Below, piece by piece: positions 1 through 8,633 of a stretch of 64,000 bases of DNA. Numbering within the stretch: the first letter of the stretch is position 1; each line of letters starts with the position of its first letter. Origin of the DNA: Dechloromonas sp. TW-R-39-2 (GTDB lineage Bacteria > Pseudomonadota > Gammaproteobacteria > Burkholderiales > Rhodocyclaceae); assembly GCF_016864195.1 (NCBI RefSeq), contig NZ_CP045202.1, positions 1,767,001 to 1,831,000 on the forward strand, read 5' to 3'. Position numbers and translations under genes: made by a program. The notes under the pieces were generated by a model, which was not told the DNA's origin, made no database searches, and was given only the letters and a program-made list of their open reading frames with translations.

Positions 1-7
1 AGGCAAG

Positions 8-2197
8 GTGCTCAGCAATCAGTCTTGTTGCAGCGTGTCTGAGACCGGATTTTTCAAGGCCTTGTCGCGTACTGTGTTCTGTCGTCCGGATTACCCGGAT
101 GACGTTGATGATGTGCCGGATATGGCAGCCCTGTTTGCCCAGCTTGACGGCATGCTCTTCCGTTGCCGGGTGGATGAGGCCTGGACCCTGCTGTCGGTCA
201 GTCCCGGTTGCCGTGAGCTCACCGGTTACTGCGCCGCCGAACTGCTTCAGGACCGGCTTTGTTCGCTTGAAACCTTGACCCACCCGGAGGATCGTTCGGT
301 GGTTCGTGGAACGATCATGGCCGCGCTGGAGACCGGCTCGCGCTATCGGATTGAGTACCGGATCATTGGTCGCGACGGCGAAGAAAAATGGGTGCTTGAG
401 CGCGGTGTTGGCGTTACCGGCGAAGCTGGAGAACGTATTCTCGAAGCTTATCTGGAAGATATTACCGATCGGGTGTTGGCGCATCTCCAACTGGCTGAAA
501 CCGAATTGCGCTACCGCAGCATTTTTGAAAACTCGGTGGTCGGCATGTTTCAAACCACCGAGAGCGGGCGCTATCTGGCCGCCAACCAGGCACTGGCAAC
601 GCTTTATCGCTACCCGACGCCGGAGGACTTGATCAGTAGCCTGGCCGATATTTCGACCGGTTTGTATATCGATACCCGGCGGCGTGACGAATTCAAGTGC
701 ATGATCCAGCGCGATGGGCGGGTGATTGATTTCGAGTCGGAAATATTGTGTCGCGATGGCCGGAGGATCTGGATTTCGGAAAATGCCCATGCCGTCTTTG
801 CCGCCGATGGAAGCTTGTCTTACTACGAAGGAACGGTGGAGGACATTACCGAGCGGCATCGCTACCAGTCCGTCCTGCAGCATCAGGCGACGCACGATCC
901 ACTGACCGCGCTGCCCAACCGGAATTTGCTTGAGGATCGGCTGGGTCAGGCGGTTCTGGCCGGAGAACGGCAGGGCGGCAAAGTGGCTTTGGCCTTTGTT
1001 GATCTCGATAATTTCAAAGTTATCAACGACAGCCTGGGACATGCGGTTGGCGATCAGCTGTTGATCGAAATTGCCCATCGTTTGCGGACAGCCCTGCGCG
1101 GCGTCGATACCGTGGCCCGCTACGGGGGCGATGAATTTGTCTTGATCATGGGCGAGCAGGCTGTACGTGAGGACACGGTGCATTTGCTCGAACGCGTTCT
1201 CGATGCGGTCCAGGCGCCGCTGATGCTTGAAGGACACGCCTTGCGCATGAGTTGCAGTATCGGCGTCAGCGTTTATCCCGATGACGCGACGGATCTGGAT
1301 GGTCTGCTGCGGATTGCCGACGTGGCGATGTATCACGCCAAGGAGAGCGGCAAGGGACAATACTGTTTCTATACCCGGGACCTGAATCTCGCGGCACAAG
1401 AGCGTTTTGCCCTTGAAACCGCGTTGCGGGCCGCCATCGAGCATAACGAACTGGCCGTCGTTTATCAGCCGAAGGTCGATAGCCTGGGCCGTGTTCAGGG
1501 ATTCGAGGCATTGGTCCGCTGGAATAGCGCCGGTCAAGGACTGGTCACGCCGGACCGCTTCATTCCACTGGCCGAGGAAACCGGGCAGATTCTTGCGATT
1601 GGTGAGCAGGTGCTGTACGCCGCCTGTCGCACGGCAGCCAGTTGGCCGTTGATTGAGGGCCGGGCTTTGAGTGTGGCAGTCAATCTTTCGGCCCGGCAGC
1701 TCAAGGAACCGGGCTTGGTGGCCTTGGTGGCCGATGCCCTGAGTGTTTCGGGCTTGCCTCCCGAGTGCCTGGAACTGGAAATCACGGAAAGCATGATCAT
1801 GGGCGATGTCGAGCACACCATTCGTGTGCTGCGCTCGATCAAGGCGCTGGGCGTGAGGATTGCGGTCGACGATTTCGGCACGGGCTATTCCTCCTTGAGC
1901 TATCTGCAGCGGTTGCCGATCGATACCCTGAAAATCGACCGCTCCTTTGTCTCGGGTTGCGATCAGGGTGGGGCAGTGATGGCCATTCCGCACGCAATCA
2001 TTTTTCTCGGTAAAAGCCTCGATTTGCACATCGTGGCCGAAGGCGTCGAAACGGCTGCCGAGCGTGACATCCTGACGCTTTGCGGATGCAATGAATTCCA
2101 AGGCTATTATTTTTCCCGACCGATGCAACGTGCTGCGGTCGACGAGTATCTGATGGCAAAAACCGCCTGTTTCGACAAAGGGGTTTTACCGCGCTGA
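8..2197 (+). CDS. PAS-PAS-GGDEF-EAL cyclic-di-GMP signalling protein
   Basis: Predicted cytoplasmic bifunctional c-di-GMP enzyme. Counting from the GTG at 8, two PAS domains lie at about residues 40-155 and 165-280. They are followed by a GGDEF diguanylate cyclase domain (about 290-455, intact GGDEF at 373-377, preceded by [10 protein letters not shown]) and an EAL phosphodiesterase domain (about 470-720, intact EAL at 500-502, with [13 protein letters not shown] and the VAEGVET and FQGYYFSRP motifs). Both active sites look complete, so it could make or degrade c-di-GMP. No membrane segment is visible, so the PAS pair probably senses a cytoplasmic or redox cue (inference). The start is uncertain: only seven bases precede the GTG, the frame is open upstream, and an in-frame ATG lies at 122. 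The gene may begin outside the window. Confidence 0.9.
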   Translation: MLSNQSCCSVSETGFFKALSRTVFCRPDYPDDVDDVPDMAALFAQLDGMLFRCRVDEAWTLLSVSPGCRELTGYCAAELLQDRLCSLETLTHPEDRSVVRGTIMAALETGSRYRIEYRIIGRDGEEKWVLERGVGVTGEAGERILEAYLEDITDRVLAHLQLAETELRYRSIFENSVVGMFQTTESGRYLAANQALATLYRYPTPEDLISSLADISTGLYIDTRRRDEFKCMIQRDGRVIDFESEILCRDGRRIWISENAHAVFAADGSLSYYEGTVEDITERHRYQSVLQHQATHDPLTALPNRNLLEDRLGQAVLAGERQGGKVALAFVDLDNFKVINDSLGHAVGDQLLIEIAHRLRTALRGVDTVARYGGDEFVLIMGEQAVREDTVHLLERVLDAVQAPLMLEGHALRMSCSIGVSVYPDDATDLDGLLRIADVAMYHAKESGKGQYCFYTRDLNLAAQERFALETALRAAIEHNELAVVYQPKVDSLGRVQGFEALVRWNSAGQGLVTPDRFIPLAEETGQILAIGEQVLYAACRTAASWPLIEGRALSVAVNLSARQLKEPGLVALVADALSVSGLPPECLELEITESMIMGDVEHTIRVLRSIKALGVRIAVDDFGTGYSSLSYLQRLPIDTLKIDRSFVSGCDQGGAVMAIPHAIIFLGKSLDLHIVAEGVETAAERDILTLCGCNEFQGYYFSRPMQRAAVDEYLMAKTACFDKGVLPR

Positions 2198-2199
2198 TT

Positions 2200-2226
2200 G
2201 ACCGGTCGTGTGACCGGCCTGTTTTC
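2200..2226 (+). terminator. Possible rho-independent terminator after the GGDEF-EAL gene
   Basis: Six-base-pair stem CCGGTC/GACCGG with a GTGT loop, followed by CCTGTTTTCTCTG. The stem is short and the T-run is interrupted, so this is a weak candidate. Confidence 0.4.
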
Positions 2227-2389
2227 TCTGTCTTTCTGGGTTTGATGCGTTCCGGCTAGCGCATATTTTTTTGTCATTTCGGCGTAGAATGGGATTGTTG
2301 CGTTGCAGCAATCGGCGGCTCCGATTTATCCCGGAGTTCGTTTTTCTGCCTGCCGGAGAGCAGATGCAGACAAAAACAGGGAACAGCAC

Positions 2390-5300
2390 ATGAACCAGAT
2401 GCTTACCATCGACGGCAACGAAGCCGTTGCGCACGTGGCATTCCGCGTGTCCGAAGTGATCGCCATCTACCCGATCACCCCCTCGTCCGGCATGGGCGAA
2501 CTGTCCGACGAATGGGCGGCGCAGGGCAAACCGAATATCTGGGGCAGCGTTCCCCGCGTCGTCGAGCTGCAATCGGAAGGCGGCGCGGCCGGCACGGTGC
2601 ACGGCGCCCTGCAGGCCGGTGCGCTGGCCACGACCTTTACCGCCTCGCAGGGGCTGCTGTTGATGATCCCCAATATGTACAAGATTGCCGGGGAACTGAC
2701 GCCGACCGTTTTTCACGTCGCGGCCCGCGCCATTGCGACGCATGCGCTGTCGATTTTTGGCGACCACTCCGACGTGATGTCCACGCGTGCAACCGGCTTT
2801 GCGCTGCTCGCCTCCAATTCGGTCCAGGAAGCGCACGACATGGCGGTGATTGCCACGGCGGCGACGCTCGCCGGGCGTATTCCGGTGCTGCATTTCTTCG
2901 ACGGATTCCGCACCTCGCATGAAGTCGCCAAGATTGCCACGGTCGACGACGCGGTTTTGCTCAAAATGCTGCCGCAGGAACAGATCGTCGCCTTGCGCAG
3001 CCGGGCCTTGTCGCCGGAGCATCCGGTATTGCGCGGTACGTCGCAGAATCCGGATGTGTTTTTCCAGGCCCGTGAAGCGCAGAACCCGTGGTTCGATGCT
3101 TTCCCGGCTATCGTACAGACGGCAATGGATCGTTTCGGTGAACTGACTGGCCGCCATTACAAGCTGTTCGATTATGTCGGTGCGCCGGATGCCGAACGCG
3201 TCATCATCCTGATCGGCTCGGGGGCCGAAACGGTGCAGGAAACCGTTGAACACCTGAATCGTCAGGGCGAGAAGGTCGGCCTGCTCAAGATCCGCCTGTT
3301 CCGCCCCTGGGCGCCGACTGCCTTGCTCGCGGCGCTGCCGGCGACGACGCGGCAGATTGCCGTGCTTGACCGTTGCAAGGAACCGGGGGCCGAGGGCGAG
3401 CCGCTGTACAAGGATGTGCTGGTTGCGCTGGCCGAGGACATGGCCAACGACGCGCCGCGTTTCGCCGTCCTGCCGAAGGTGATTGGCGGACGCTACGGCC
3501 TGGGTTCAAAGGAATTCAACCCGGCCATGGTTTTGTCGGTTTTTGCCGCGTTGACCGTGACAGCACCGCTCAAGCGCCGGTTTACCGTTGGCATCCACGA
3601 CGACCAGACTGGCCTGTCGCTGCCTTTCGATCCAGCCTTCCGCACCCGGGCAGCGCACGAAACCTTTGCCGCCGTGTTCTATGGCCTGGGTTCCGATGGC
3701 ACGGTGTCGGCCAACAAGAATTCGATCAAGATCATCGGTGACGAAACCGAGTTGTATGCCCAGGGTTACTTCGTTTATGACTCGAAGAAATCCGGCGCGA
3801 TGACCGTGTCGCACCTGCGTTTCGGCCCGCAGCCGATCCGCTCGGCCTACCTGACCGGCGAGGGCGATGCGAAATTCGTCGCCTGCCACCAGCCGCTTTT
3901 CCTCGAAACGCATGATTTGCTGGCGCATGCCGCGCCGGGCGCGGTTTTCCTACTCAATACGCATTTGCCGGCTGACAAGGTCTGGGCGTCTCTGCCGCCG
4001 GCGATGCAGCGTCAGATGCTGGCCAAAAATATCCGGTTCTATGTGATCGATGCTTATCAGGTGGCGCTCGAAGCCGACATGGGGCGACGGATCAATACCG
4101 TGATGCAGACCTGCTTTTTCGCCATTTCCGGGATCTTGCCGCAAGAAACTGCGATTGCAGCGATCAAGCATGCGGTTGAAAAAACCTATGGCCGCAAGGG
4201 ACGGCGTATTGCCGAATTGAACTGCCGGGCCATCGACCAAACCGTGGCCTGCCTGCATCAGGTCGATTTTGCCGGGCAGACAGTGTCGACCGCGGTAGTT
4301 GAAAGTGCCGGGCGACAGGCCAGCGACTTCGTTCGTCGGCTGACCTTGCCGTTGATTGCCGGCAAGGGCGACAGCCTGCCGGTTTCGCTCTTTCCGGTTG
4401 ATGGCACCTGGCCGACCGGTACGGCCAAATACGAAAAACGTAACCTGGCCTTGCAGATTCCGGTTCTCGAAGCCGATCTGTGCACCCAGTGCGGCAAGTG
4501 CGTTTTCGTCTGTCCGCATTCGGCCATCCGTGCCAAGGTCTTCCCGGCCGAACTGGCTGATGTCGCGCCGGCCAGCTTCAAGCACATGCCGACGCGGAGC
4601 AAGGATTATCCGGCCGGCTGGCACATGAGCTACCAGGTCGCGCCGGAAGATTGCACCGGCTGCACGCTGTGTGTTGATATTTGCCCAATTCGCGATAAAT
4701 CGAATGTTTCGCGCAAGGCGTTGAACATGGCCGACCAGCCGCCGCTGCGCGTGCAGGAAGCCGGGAACTGGGATTTCTTCCTCAAGCTGCCCGATTACGA
4801 CCGGCGCATCGTCAAGCGCGGCACGGTGCCGGGCGCTGCCTTGCTCCAGCCGTTCTTCGAGTTTTCCGGCGCTTGCGTCGGCTGCGGCGAAACGCCTTAC
4901 ATCCGCCTCGCCACGCAGTTGTTCGGCGACCGCATGCTGGTCGCCAATGCCACCGGCTGTTCATCGATCTACGGTGGCAACCTGCCGACCACGCCGTACA
5001 CCACCGATGCCCATGGTCGCGGCCCGGCCTGGAACAACTCGCTGTTTGAAGACAATGCCGAATTCGGCCTGGGCATGCGCCTGGCGACCGATCAATTGGC
5101 CGAGGCGGCACGTACGCAGTTGCGTGCGCTGGCTCAGGATGTTGGCGATGAGCTGGTCGCTGCCTTGCTCGATGCGGACCAAGGCAGCGAGGCCGGCATT
5201 CACGAACAGCGCGAGCGGGTGGCTGAACTGCACATCCGGCTTGGCCAGCTGGCCACACCGGCTGCCACATCGCTGGCTGCGGTGGCCGAGTACCTGGTCA

Positions 5301-6013
5301 GGCGCAGTGTGTGGATCATCGGCGGCGACGGTTGGGCCTACGACATCGGCTTCGGCGGTCTCGACCATGTGCTCGCCTCGGGGGAGAACGTCAATATCCT
5401 GGTACTCGATACCGAGGTTTATTCCAATACCGGCGGCCAGAATTCCAAGGCCACGCCGCTGGGGGCCGTGGCCAAGTTTGCCGCGGGCGGCAAGGCGAAT
5501 CGCAAGAAAGATCTGGCCAAAATCGCGATGGACTACGAAAACGTTTTCGTCGCCCAGGTCGCTTATGGCGCCAAGGATGGTCATACGCTCAAGGCTTTCC
5601 TCGATGCGGAAAGTTATCCCGGCGTCTCGATCATCATCGCCTACAGCCCGTGTATCGCGCACGGCGTCGATATGTCGCACAACCACAGCCAGCAGGATCT
5701 GGCCGTTAAGTCCGGCCACTGGCCTTTGCTGCGCTACGACCCGCGCCGGCGCGAGCAGGGGAGCAATCCGTTGTCGGTCGATAGCGCCGCACCGAGCGTG
5801 CCGTACCGCGATTTTGCCCGCAACGAGGCGCGTTTCACCGTGCTTGAACGACAGCACCCGGAAGCTGCTTCTCGCTTCATGGACATGGCTGGGCAGAACG
5901 CCCGCGTGCGCCATCAGGAATATGTCGAACTGGCCGGGCTGGCCTTGCCGGAAACGGCGATCGAACCACAAGCGGTGGCCGACGCCGATGACCAGGGAGC
6001 GAAGCATGTCTGA
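2390..6013 (+). CDS. nifJ: Pyruvate:ferredoxin (flavodoxin) oxidoreductase
   Basis: Single-chain PFOR of 1207 residues (the family is usually about 1170-1200). It oxidises pyruvate plus CoA to acetyl-CoA and CO2 and reduces ferredoxin or flavodoxin in the cytoplasm. Visible features in order: the N-terminal pyruvate-binding motif YPITPSSGMGE; two CxxCxxC ferredoxin motifs near residues 698-708 (CTQCGKC) and 755-765 (CTGCTLC); the proximal-cluster motif CVGCGETPYIRL; and the C-terminal TPP site (GGDGWAYDIGFGGLDH, then TEVYSNTGGQ). I chose ATG 2390 because homologous sequence begins there (MNQMLTIDGNEA) and AGGG lies 8 bp upstream; the frame stays open back to about 2303. The stop overlaps the next gene by 8 bp, implying one transcript. 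It may feed low-potential electrons to nitrogenase or anaerobic metabolism (inference; no nif genes are in view). Confidence 0.97.
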   Translation: MNQMLTIDGNEAVAHVAFRVSEVIAIYPITPSSGMGELSDEWAAQGKPNIWGSVPRVVELQSEGGAAGTVHGALQAGALATTFTASQGLLLMIPNMYKIAGELTPTVFHVAARAIATHALSIFGDHSDVMSTRATGFALLASNSVQEAHDMAVIATAATLAGRIPVLHFFDGFRTSHEVAKIATVDDAVLLKMLPQEQIVALRSRALSPEHPVLRGTSQNPDVFFQAREAQNPWFDAFPAIVQTAMDRFGELTGRHYKLFDYVGAPDAERVIILIGSGAETVQETVEHLNRQGEKVGLLKIRLFRPWAPTALLAALPATTRQIAVLDRCKEPGAEGEPLYKDVLVALAEDMANDAPRFAVLPKVIGGRYGLGSKEFNPAMVLSVFAALTVTAPLKRRFTVGIHDDQTGLSLPFDPAFRTRAAHETFAAVFYGLGSDGTVSANKNSIKIIGDETELYAQGYFVYDSKKSGAMTVSHLRFGPQPIRSAYLTGEGDAKFVACHQPLFLETHDLLAHAAPGAVFLLNTHLPADKVWASLPPAMQRQMLAKNIRFYVIDAYQVALEADMGRRINTVMQTCFFAISGILPQETAIAAIKHAVEKTYGRKGRRIAELNCRAIDQTVACLHQVDFAGQTVSTAVVESAGRQASDFVRRLTLPLIAGKGDSLPVSLFPVDGTWPTGTAKYEKRNLALQIPVLEADLCTQCGKCVFVCPHSAIRAKVFPAELADVAPASFKHMPTRSKDYPAGWHMSYQVAPEDCTGCTLCVDICPIRDKSNVSRKALNMADQPPLRVQEAGNWDFFLKLPDYDRRIVKRGTVPGAALLQPFFEFSGACVGCGETPYIRLATQLFGDRMLVANATGCSSIYGGNLPTTPYTTDAHGRGPAWNNSLFEDNAEFGLGMRLATDQLAEAARTQLRALAQDVGDELVAALLDADQGSEAGIHEQRERVAELHIRLGQLATPAATSLAAVAEYLVRRSVWIIGGDGWAYDIGFGGLDHVLASGENVNILVLDTEVYSNTGGQNSKATPLGAVAKFAAGGKANRKKDLAKIAMDYENVFVAQVAYGAKDGHTLKAFLDAESYPGVSIIIAYSPCIAHGVDMSHNHSQQDLAVKSGHWPLLRYDPRRREQGSNPLSVDSAAPSVPYRDFARNEARFTVLERQHPEAASRFMDMAGQNARVRHQEYVELAGLALPETAIEPQAVADADDQGAKHV

Positions 6014-7016
6014 TCTATCGACCCATTATCTTGGCTTGAAACTGAAAAATCCACTGGTTCCGTCGTCTACGCCGCTCAGCCACAGGCTCGATGCCATGCT
6101 GCATCTTGAGGACGTCGGTGCGGCCGCCATCGTCATGCATTCCTTGTTCGAGGAGGATGTACGCAATGACGAACGGATGATCGATCGTTTTCTGATCAAC
6201 CCGGATTCATTCGGCGAGGCGGCAGGTCACTTGCCTTATGCCGGTGATTACCAGAGCAGGCTCGATGCTTATCTCGAACAGATCCAGACGCTCAAGTCGC
6301 GCCTGGCCATTCCGGTGATCGCCAGCCTTAATGGCTCGTCGCTCAGCGGCTGGGTCGAGCTGGGTAAGGAAATGCAGGCGGCCGGTGCCGATGCACTTGA
6401 GCTGAATGCCTGGTACATGCCGGGAGATCCGAAAATTTCCGGCGAGGCGCTGGAAGATCACTACATTTCCTTGCTGCAGGAGCTGAAATCGGTGGTCAGC
6501 ATCCCGGTCACGATGAAACTTTCGCCCTTTTTCTCGTCGCTGCCGCATTTCGTGCAGGCGGTTGAAAAAGCTGGCGCAGCCGGCGTGTCCTTATTCAACC
6601 GGTTTTTCCAGCCGGATATCGATTTAGCCTCTTTGACGGTGGTCGACCGCGTCACGCTGTCGAGTTCGGCCGATGTGCTGCTGACCATGCGCTGGATTGC
6701 CATCTTGCGTGGCCGGACCCGGCTGACACTGGCGGCGACGGGGGGCGTGCACTGTGCCGAGGATGCATTGAAGATGCTGCTGGCCGGCGCGGATGTCGTG
6801 CATCTGGCCAGTGCCTTGTTGCAGCGCGGTCCGCAGGCGCTGGCCGATATTCTGCGCGGCATGCGTTTGTGGCTTGAAGCCAACGAATACGAGTCGGTTG
6901 GTCAGTTGCAAGGCGCGATGAGCCAGCAGAATCTGCCTGATCCCAGCGACTTTTCCCGTGCGGCCTACCTGCATGCCATCGACGCGTTCACCCCGCCGGC
7001 CGGCGTGCGTTACTGA
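6006..7016 (+). CDS. Dihydroorotate dehydrogenase-like flavoprotein coupled to nifJ
   Basis: A 336-residue TIM-barrel flavoprotein of the class 1 dihydroorotate dehydrogenase-like group. It begins MSDLSTHYLGLKLKNPLVPSS and carries a phosphate/FMN-binding C-terminal section (LAATGGVHCAEDALKMLLAGADVVHLASAL). Substrate contacts of true PyrD were not verified. ATG 6006 lies inside the end of nifJ (8-bp overlap), so translation is probably coupled. Proteins of this group are recurrently annotated beside nifJ in anaerobic and facultative bacteria, but I know of no established reaction. A pyrimidine role is not supported by the context. A role moving electrons to or from PFOR is inference. No iron-sulfur motif is visible in it. 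Confidence 0.85.
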   Translation: MSDLSTHYLGLKLKNPLVPSSTPLSHRLDAMLHLEDVGAAAIVMHSLFEEDVRNDERMIDRFLINPDSFGEAAGHLPYAGDYQSRLDAYLEQIQTLKSRLAIPVIASLNGSSLSGWVELGKEMQAAGADALELNAWYMPGDPKISGEALEDHYISLLQELKSVVSIPVTMKLSPFFSSLPHFVQAVEKAGAAGVSLFNRFFQPDIDLASLTVVDRVTLSSSADVLLTMRWIAILRGRTRLTLAATGGVHCAEDALKMLLAGADVVHLASALLQRGPQALADILRGMRLWLEANEYESVGQLQGAMSQQNLPDPSDFSRAAYLHAIDAFTPPAGVRY

Positions 7017-7046
7017 GTCGTTGATTGTTACCCGGAGGCGCTCGGT

Positions 7047-7637
7047 TCAGATCGATCCCTTGATCAGGCTGTGGGTCGCGTCGAGTGGCGAGTCGATGTC
7101 GAGCAGAACACCGGGGTCGTCGACCGGGCAAAGCGTCAGCAGGGCGCGCTGAGCTTCGATGATGGTCTTGCCGCCGTGGTCGCCCTGCAAGGCGAGCAGA
7201 TCGCTTCGGAAGCGGGCGGAAAAGCCGACCGGATGGCCCGGTCGACCGGCGTGGCTTGTCCGGGCGAGAGGGGCGCCGGCCTGCAATGCCTGCAATACGG
7301 CGGCGTAACTGTCGAGTGTAATTGCCGGCATGTCGGCCAGCGCAATCAGCCAGCCGGCGGCTTGCTGCGATGCGGCGACGCCGGCTGCCAGGCTGTGTCC
7401 CATGCCACCAGCCGCTGTCGGGCAAACGACCACGGCTAAACCGGCTTCTCTGAATTGCGCCGCGAGTTGATCATCGTCGGGGCGAATAATCGCGATGCTG
7501 TTCGGGCAAGCTGCGTGCAGGCGACGTGCCGCCGCCAGTGCCATCGGCGTGCCGTCCGGCAGGGAATGCCGGCGCTTGTCGCTACCAAAGCGCCGGCTCA
7601 TGCCTGCGGCGAGCAGCAATCCGGTTACCGGGCTCAC
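7047..7637 (-). CDS. mocA: MocA/MobA-like nucleotidyltransferase for molybdenum cofactor
   Basis: A 196-residue protein of the MobA-like NTP transferase family. It begins VSPVTGLLLAAGMSRRFGSDKR, which contains the LAAGxSxRFGxxK nucleotide-binding signature. It continues with GGMGHSLAAGV, the metal-binding IALADMP and GRPGHPVGF, typical of MocA-type cytidylyltransferases that convert molybdopterin to the cytosine dinucleotide form used by xanthine-dehydrogenase-family enzymes. I chose GTG at 7637 because the family homology begins there and the GTG overlaps the xdhC stop (GTGA); the frame is open further upstream. It is the last gene of the iorA-iorB-xdhC-mocA operon, which supports a cofactor-maturation role. 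MobA (GMP transfer) is the alternative but fits the context less well. Confidence 0.85.
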   Translation of the reverse strand: MSPVTGLLLAAGMSRRFGSDKRRHSLPDGTPMALAAARRLHAACPNSIAIIRPDDDQLAAQFREAGLAVVVCPTAAGGMGHSLAAGVAASQQAAGWLIALADMPAITLDSYAAVLQALQAGAPLARTSHAGRPGHPVGFSARFRSDLLALQGDHGGKTIIEAQRALLTLCPVDDPGVLLDIDSPLDATHSLIKGSI

Positions 7638-8632
7638 GGGATACGGCAGGCGTGAGGGTCGTTGATCACAATGCGCGGACGGGCGCACACCCCGTTTTTC
7701 TCCGACGTCATTTCAGCCAGGATGGATACCGCGATTTCCGGCGGGGTCCGGCTGCCGATGGGCAAACCGACCGGCCCGTGCAAGCGGTCGACTTCAGAGG
7801 CGGAAAGATCGAAGTATTCAAGGAGCCTTGCCCGTCGTTTGTCATTGTTGGCATGCGAGCCCAGTGCGCCAACATAGAAGGCCGGCGATTTCAGTGCCTC
7901 CAGCAAGGCCATGTCGTCGAGTTTGGGATCGTGGGTGAGGGCGACGACCGCACTGCGCGGGTCCAGGTTGAGTTCGATCACGGCGTCGTCCGGCATGCCG
8001 GCAACGTAATGTGTGCCGGGAACTTGCCAGGTATCGGCGTATTCACTGCGCGGATCGCAGATATGAACCCGGTAGCCAAGCGCAAGCGCCATCGTGGCCA
8101 GATAGTGCGAAATTTGTCCGGCGCCGATGATCAGCAATCGCCAGGCCGGACCGTGTGGCGTGGTCAGTTTCTCACCGTCCCACTGCAGGTTATCGGCGGC
8201 ACTGCCAGGGCTGATCGTGACGCAGCCGCTACCCAGGTCGACGCTGCGCAGGGCCAGTTGGCCGGCGCTCAGGCGTTCCGCCAGATCGGTCAGCAGGGCC
8301 TGTTCGGGGGCGGGTTCCAGCACGAGTTCCAGCGTTCCACCGCAAGGCAGGCCAAAGCGATGGGCTTCGTCGGCGCTGACCCCGTAGCGCACGATGCGCG
8401 GCATCGTCTGGCCGGCAAATTCGCCGGCCAGGATACGCTGGATAAGGTCGTCTTCGATACAGCCGCCCGAGACCGAGCCGATGACCTGACCATCGTCGCG
8501 GATGACCATCCAGGCGCCGGGCGGACGGGGAGCCGATCCCCAGGTGCGGGCCACCGTGACCAGTGTGAAACGGTGGCCCCCGGCCGACCAGCGCAGGGTG
8601 GCTTCGAGTACCTGCATATCCAGACCATCCAT
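7634..8632 (-). CDS. xdhC: XdhC/CoxI family molybdenum hydroxylase maturation factor
   Basis: A 332-residue XdhC/CoxI family protein. Known members bind molybdenum cofactor, promote its sulfuration and hand it to xanthine-dehydrogenase-type enzymes. Visible: the N-terminal XdhC/CoxI domain (TLVTVARTWGSAPRPPGAWMVI, then GSVSGGCIEDDL), with the family's conserved SGGC cysteine, and a C-terminal Rossmann-like domain starting LLIIGAGQISHYLA. ATG 8632 was chosen because family homology begins at MDGLDMQVLEATLRW. It sits 1 bp after the stop of the upstream oxidoreductase gene (TGAcATG), showing tight coupling. Its stop overlaps the next GTG. It probably serves the iorAB enzyme. Confidence 0.92.
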   Translation of the reverse strand: MDGLDMQVLEATLRWSAGGHRFTLVTVARTWGSAPRPPGAWMVIRDDGQVIGSVSGGCIEDDLIQRILAGEFAGQTMPRIVRYGVSADEAHRFGLPCGGTLELVLEPAPEQALLTDLAERLSAGQLALRSVDLGSGCVTISPGSAADNLQWDGEKLTTPHGPAWRLLIIGAGQISHYLATMALALGYRVHICDPRSEYADTWQVPGTHYVAGMPDDAVIELNLDPRSAVVALTHDPKLDDMALLEALKSPAFYVGALGSHANNDKRRARLLEYFDLSASEVDRLHGPVGLPIGSRTPPEIAVSILAEMTSEKNGVCARPRIVINDPHACRIP

Positions 8633-8633
8633 G

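Noticed and set aside
2293..2313. Hairpin GATTGTTGC/GCAGCAATC ahead of nifJ as a possible riboswitch or terminator
   Set aside because: No T-run, no known riboswitch features, single short stem; noted but not called.
4947..6005. Upstream extension of the DHOD-like frame inside nifJ
   Set aside because: Low-complexity Arg/Ser/Pro translation from the wrong frame of nifJ; the real start is ATG 6006.
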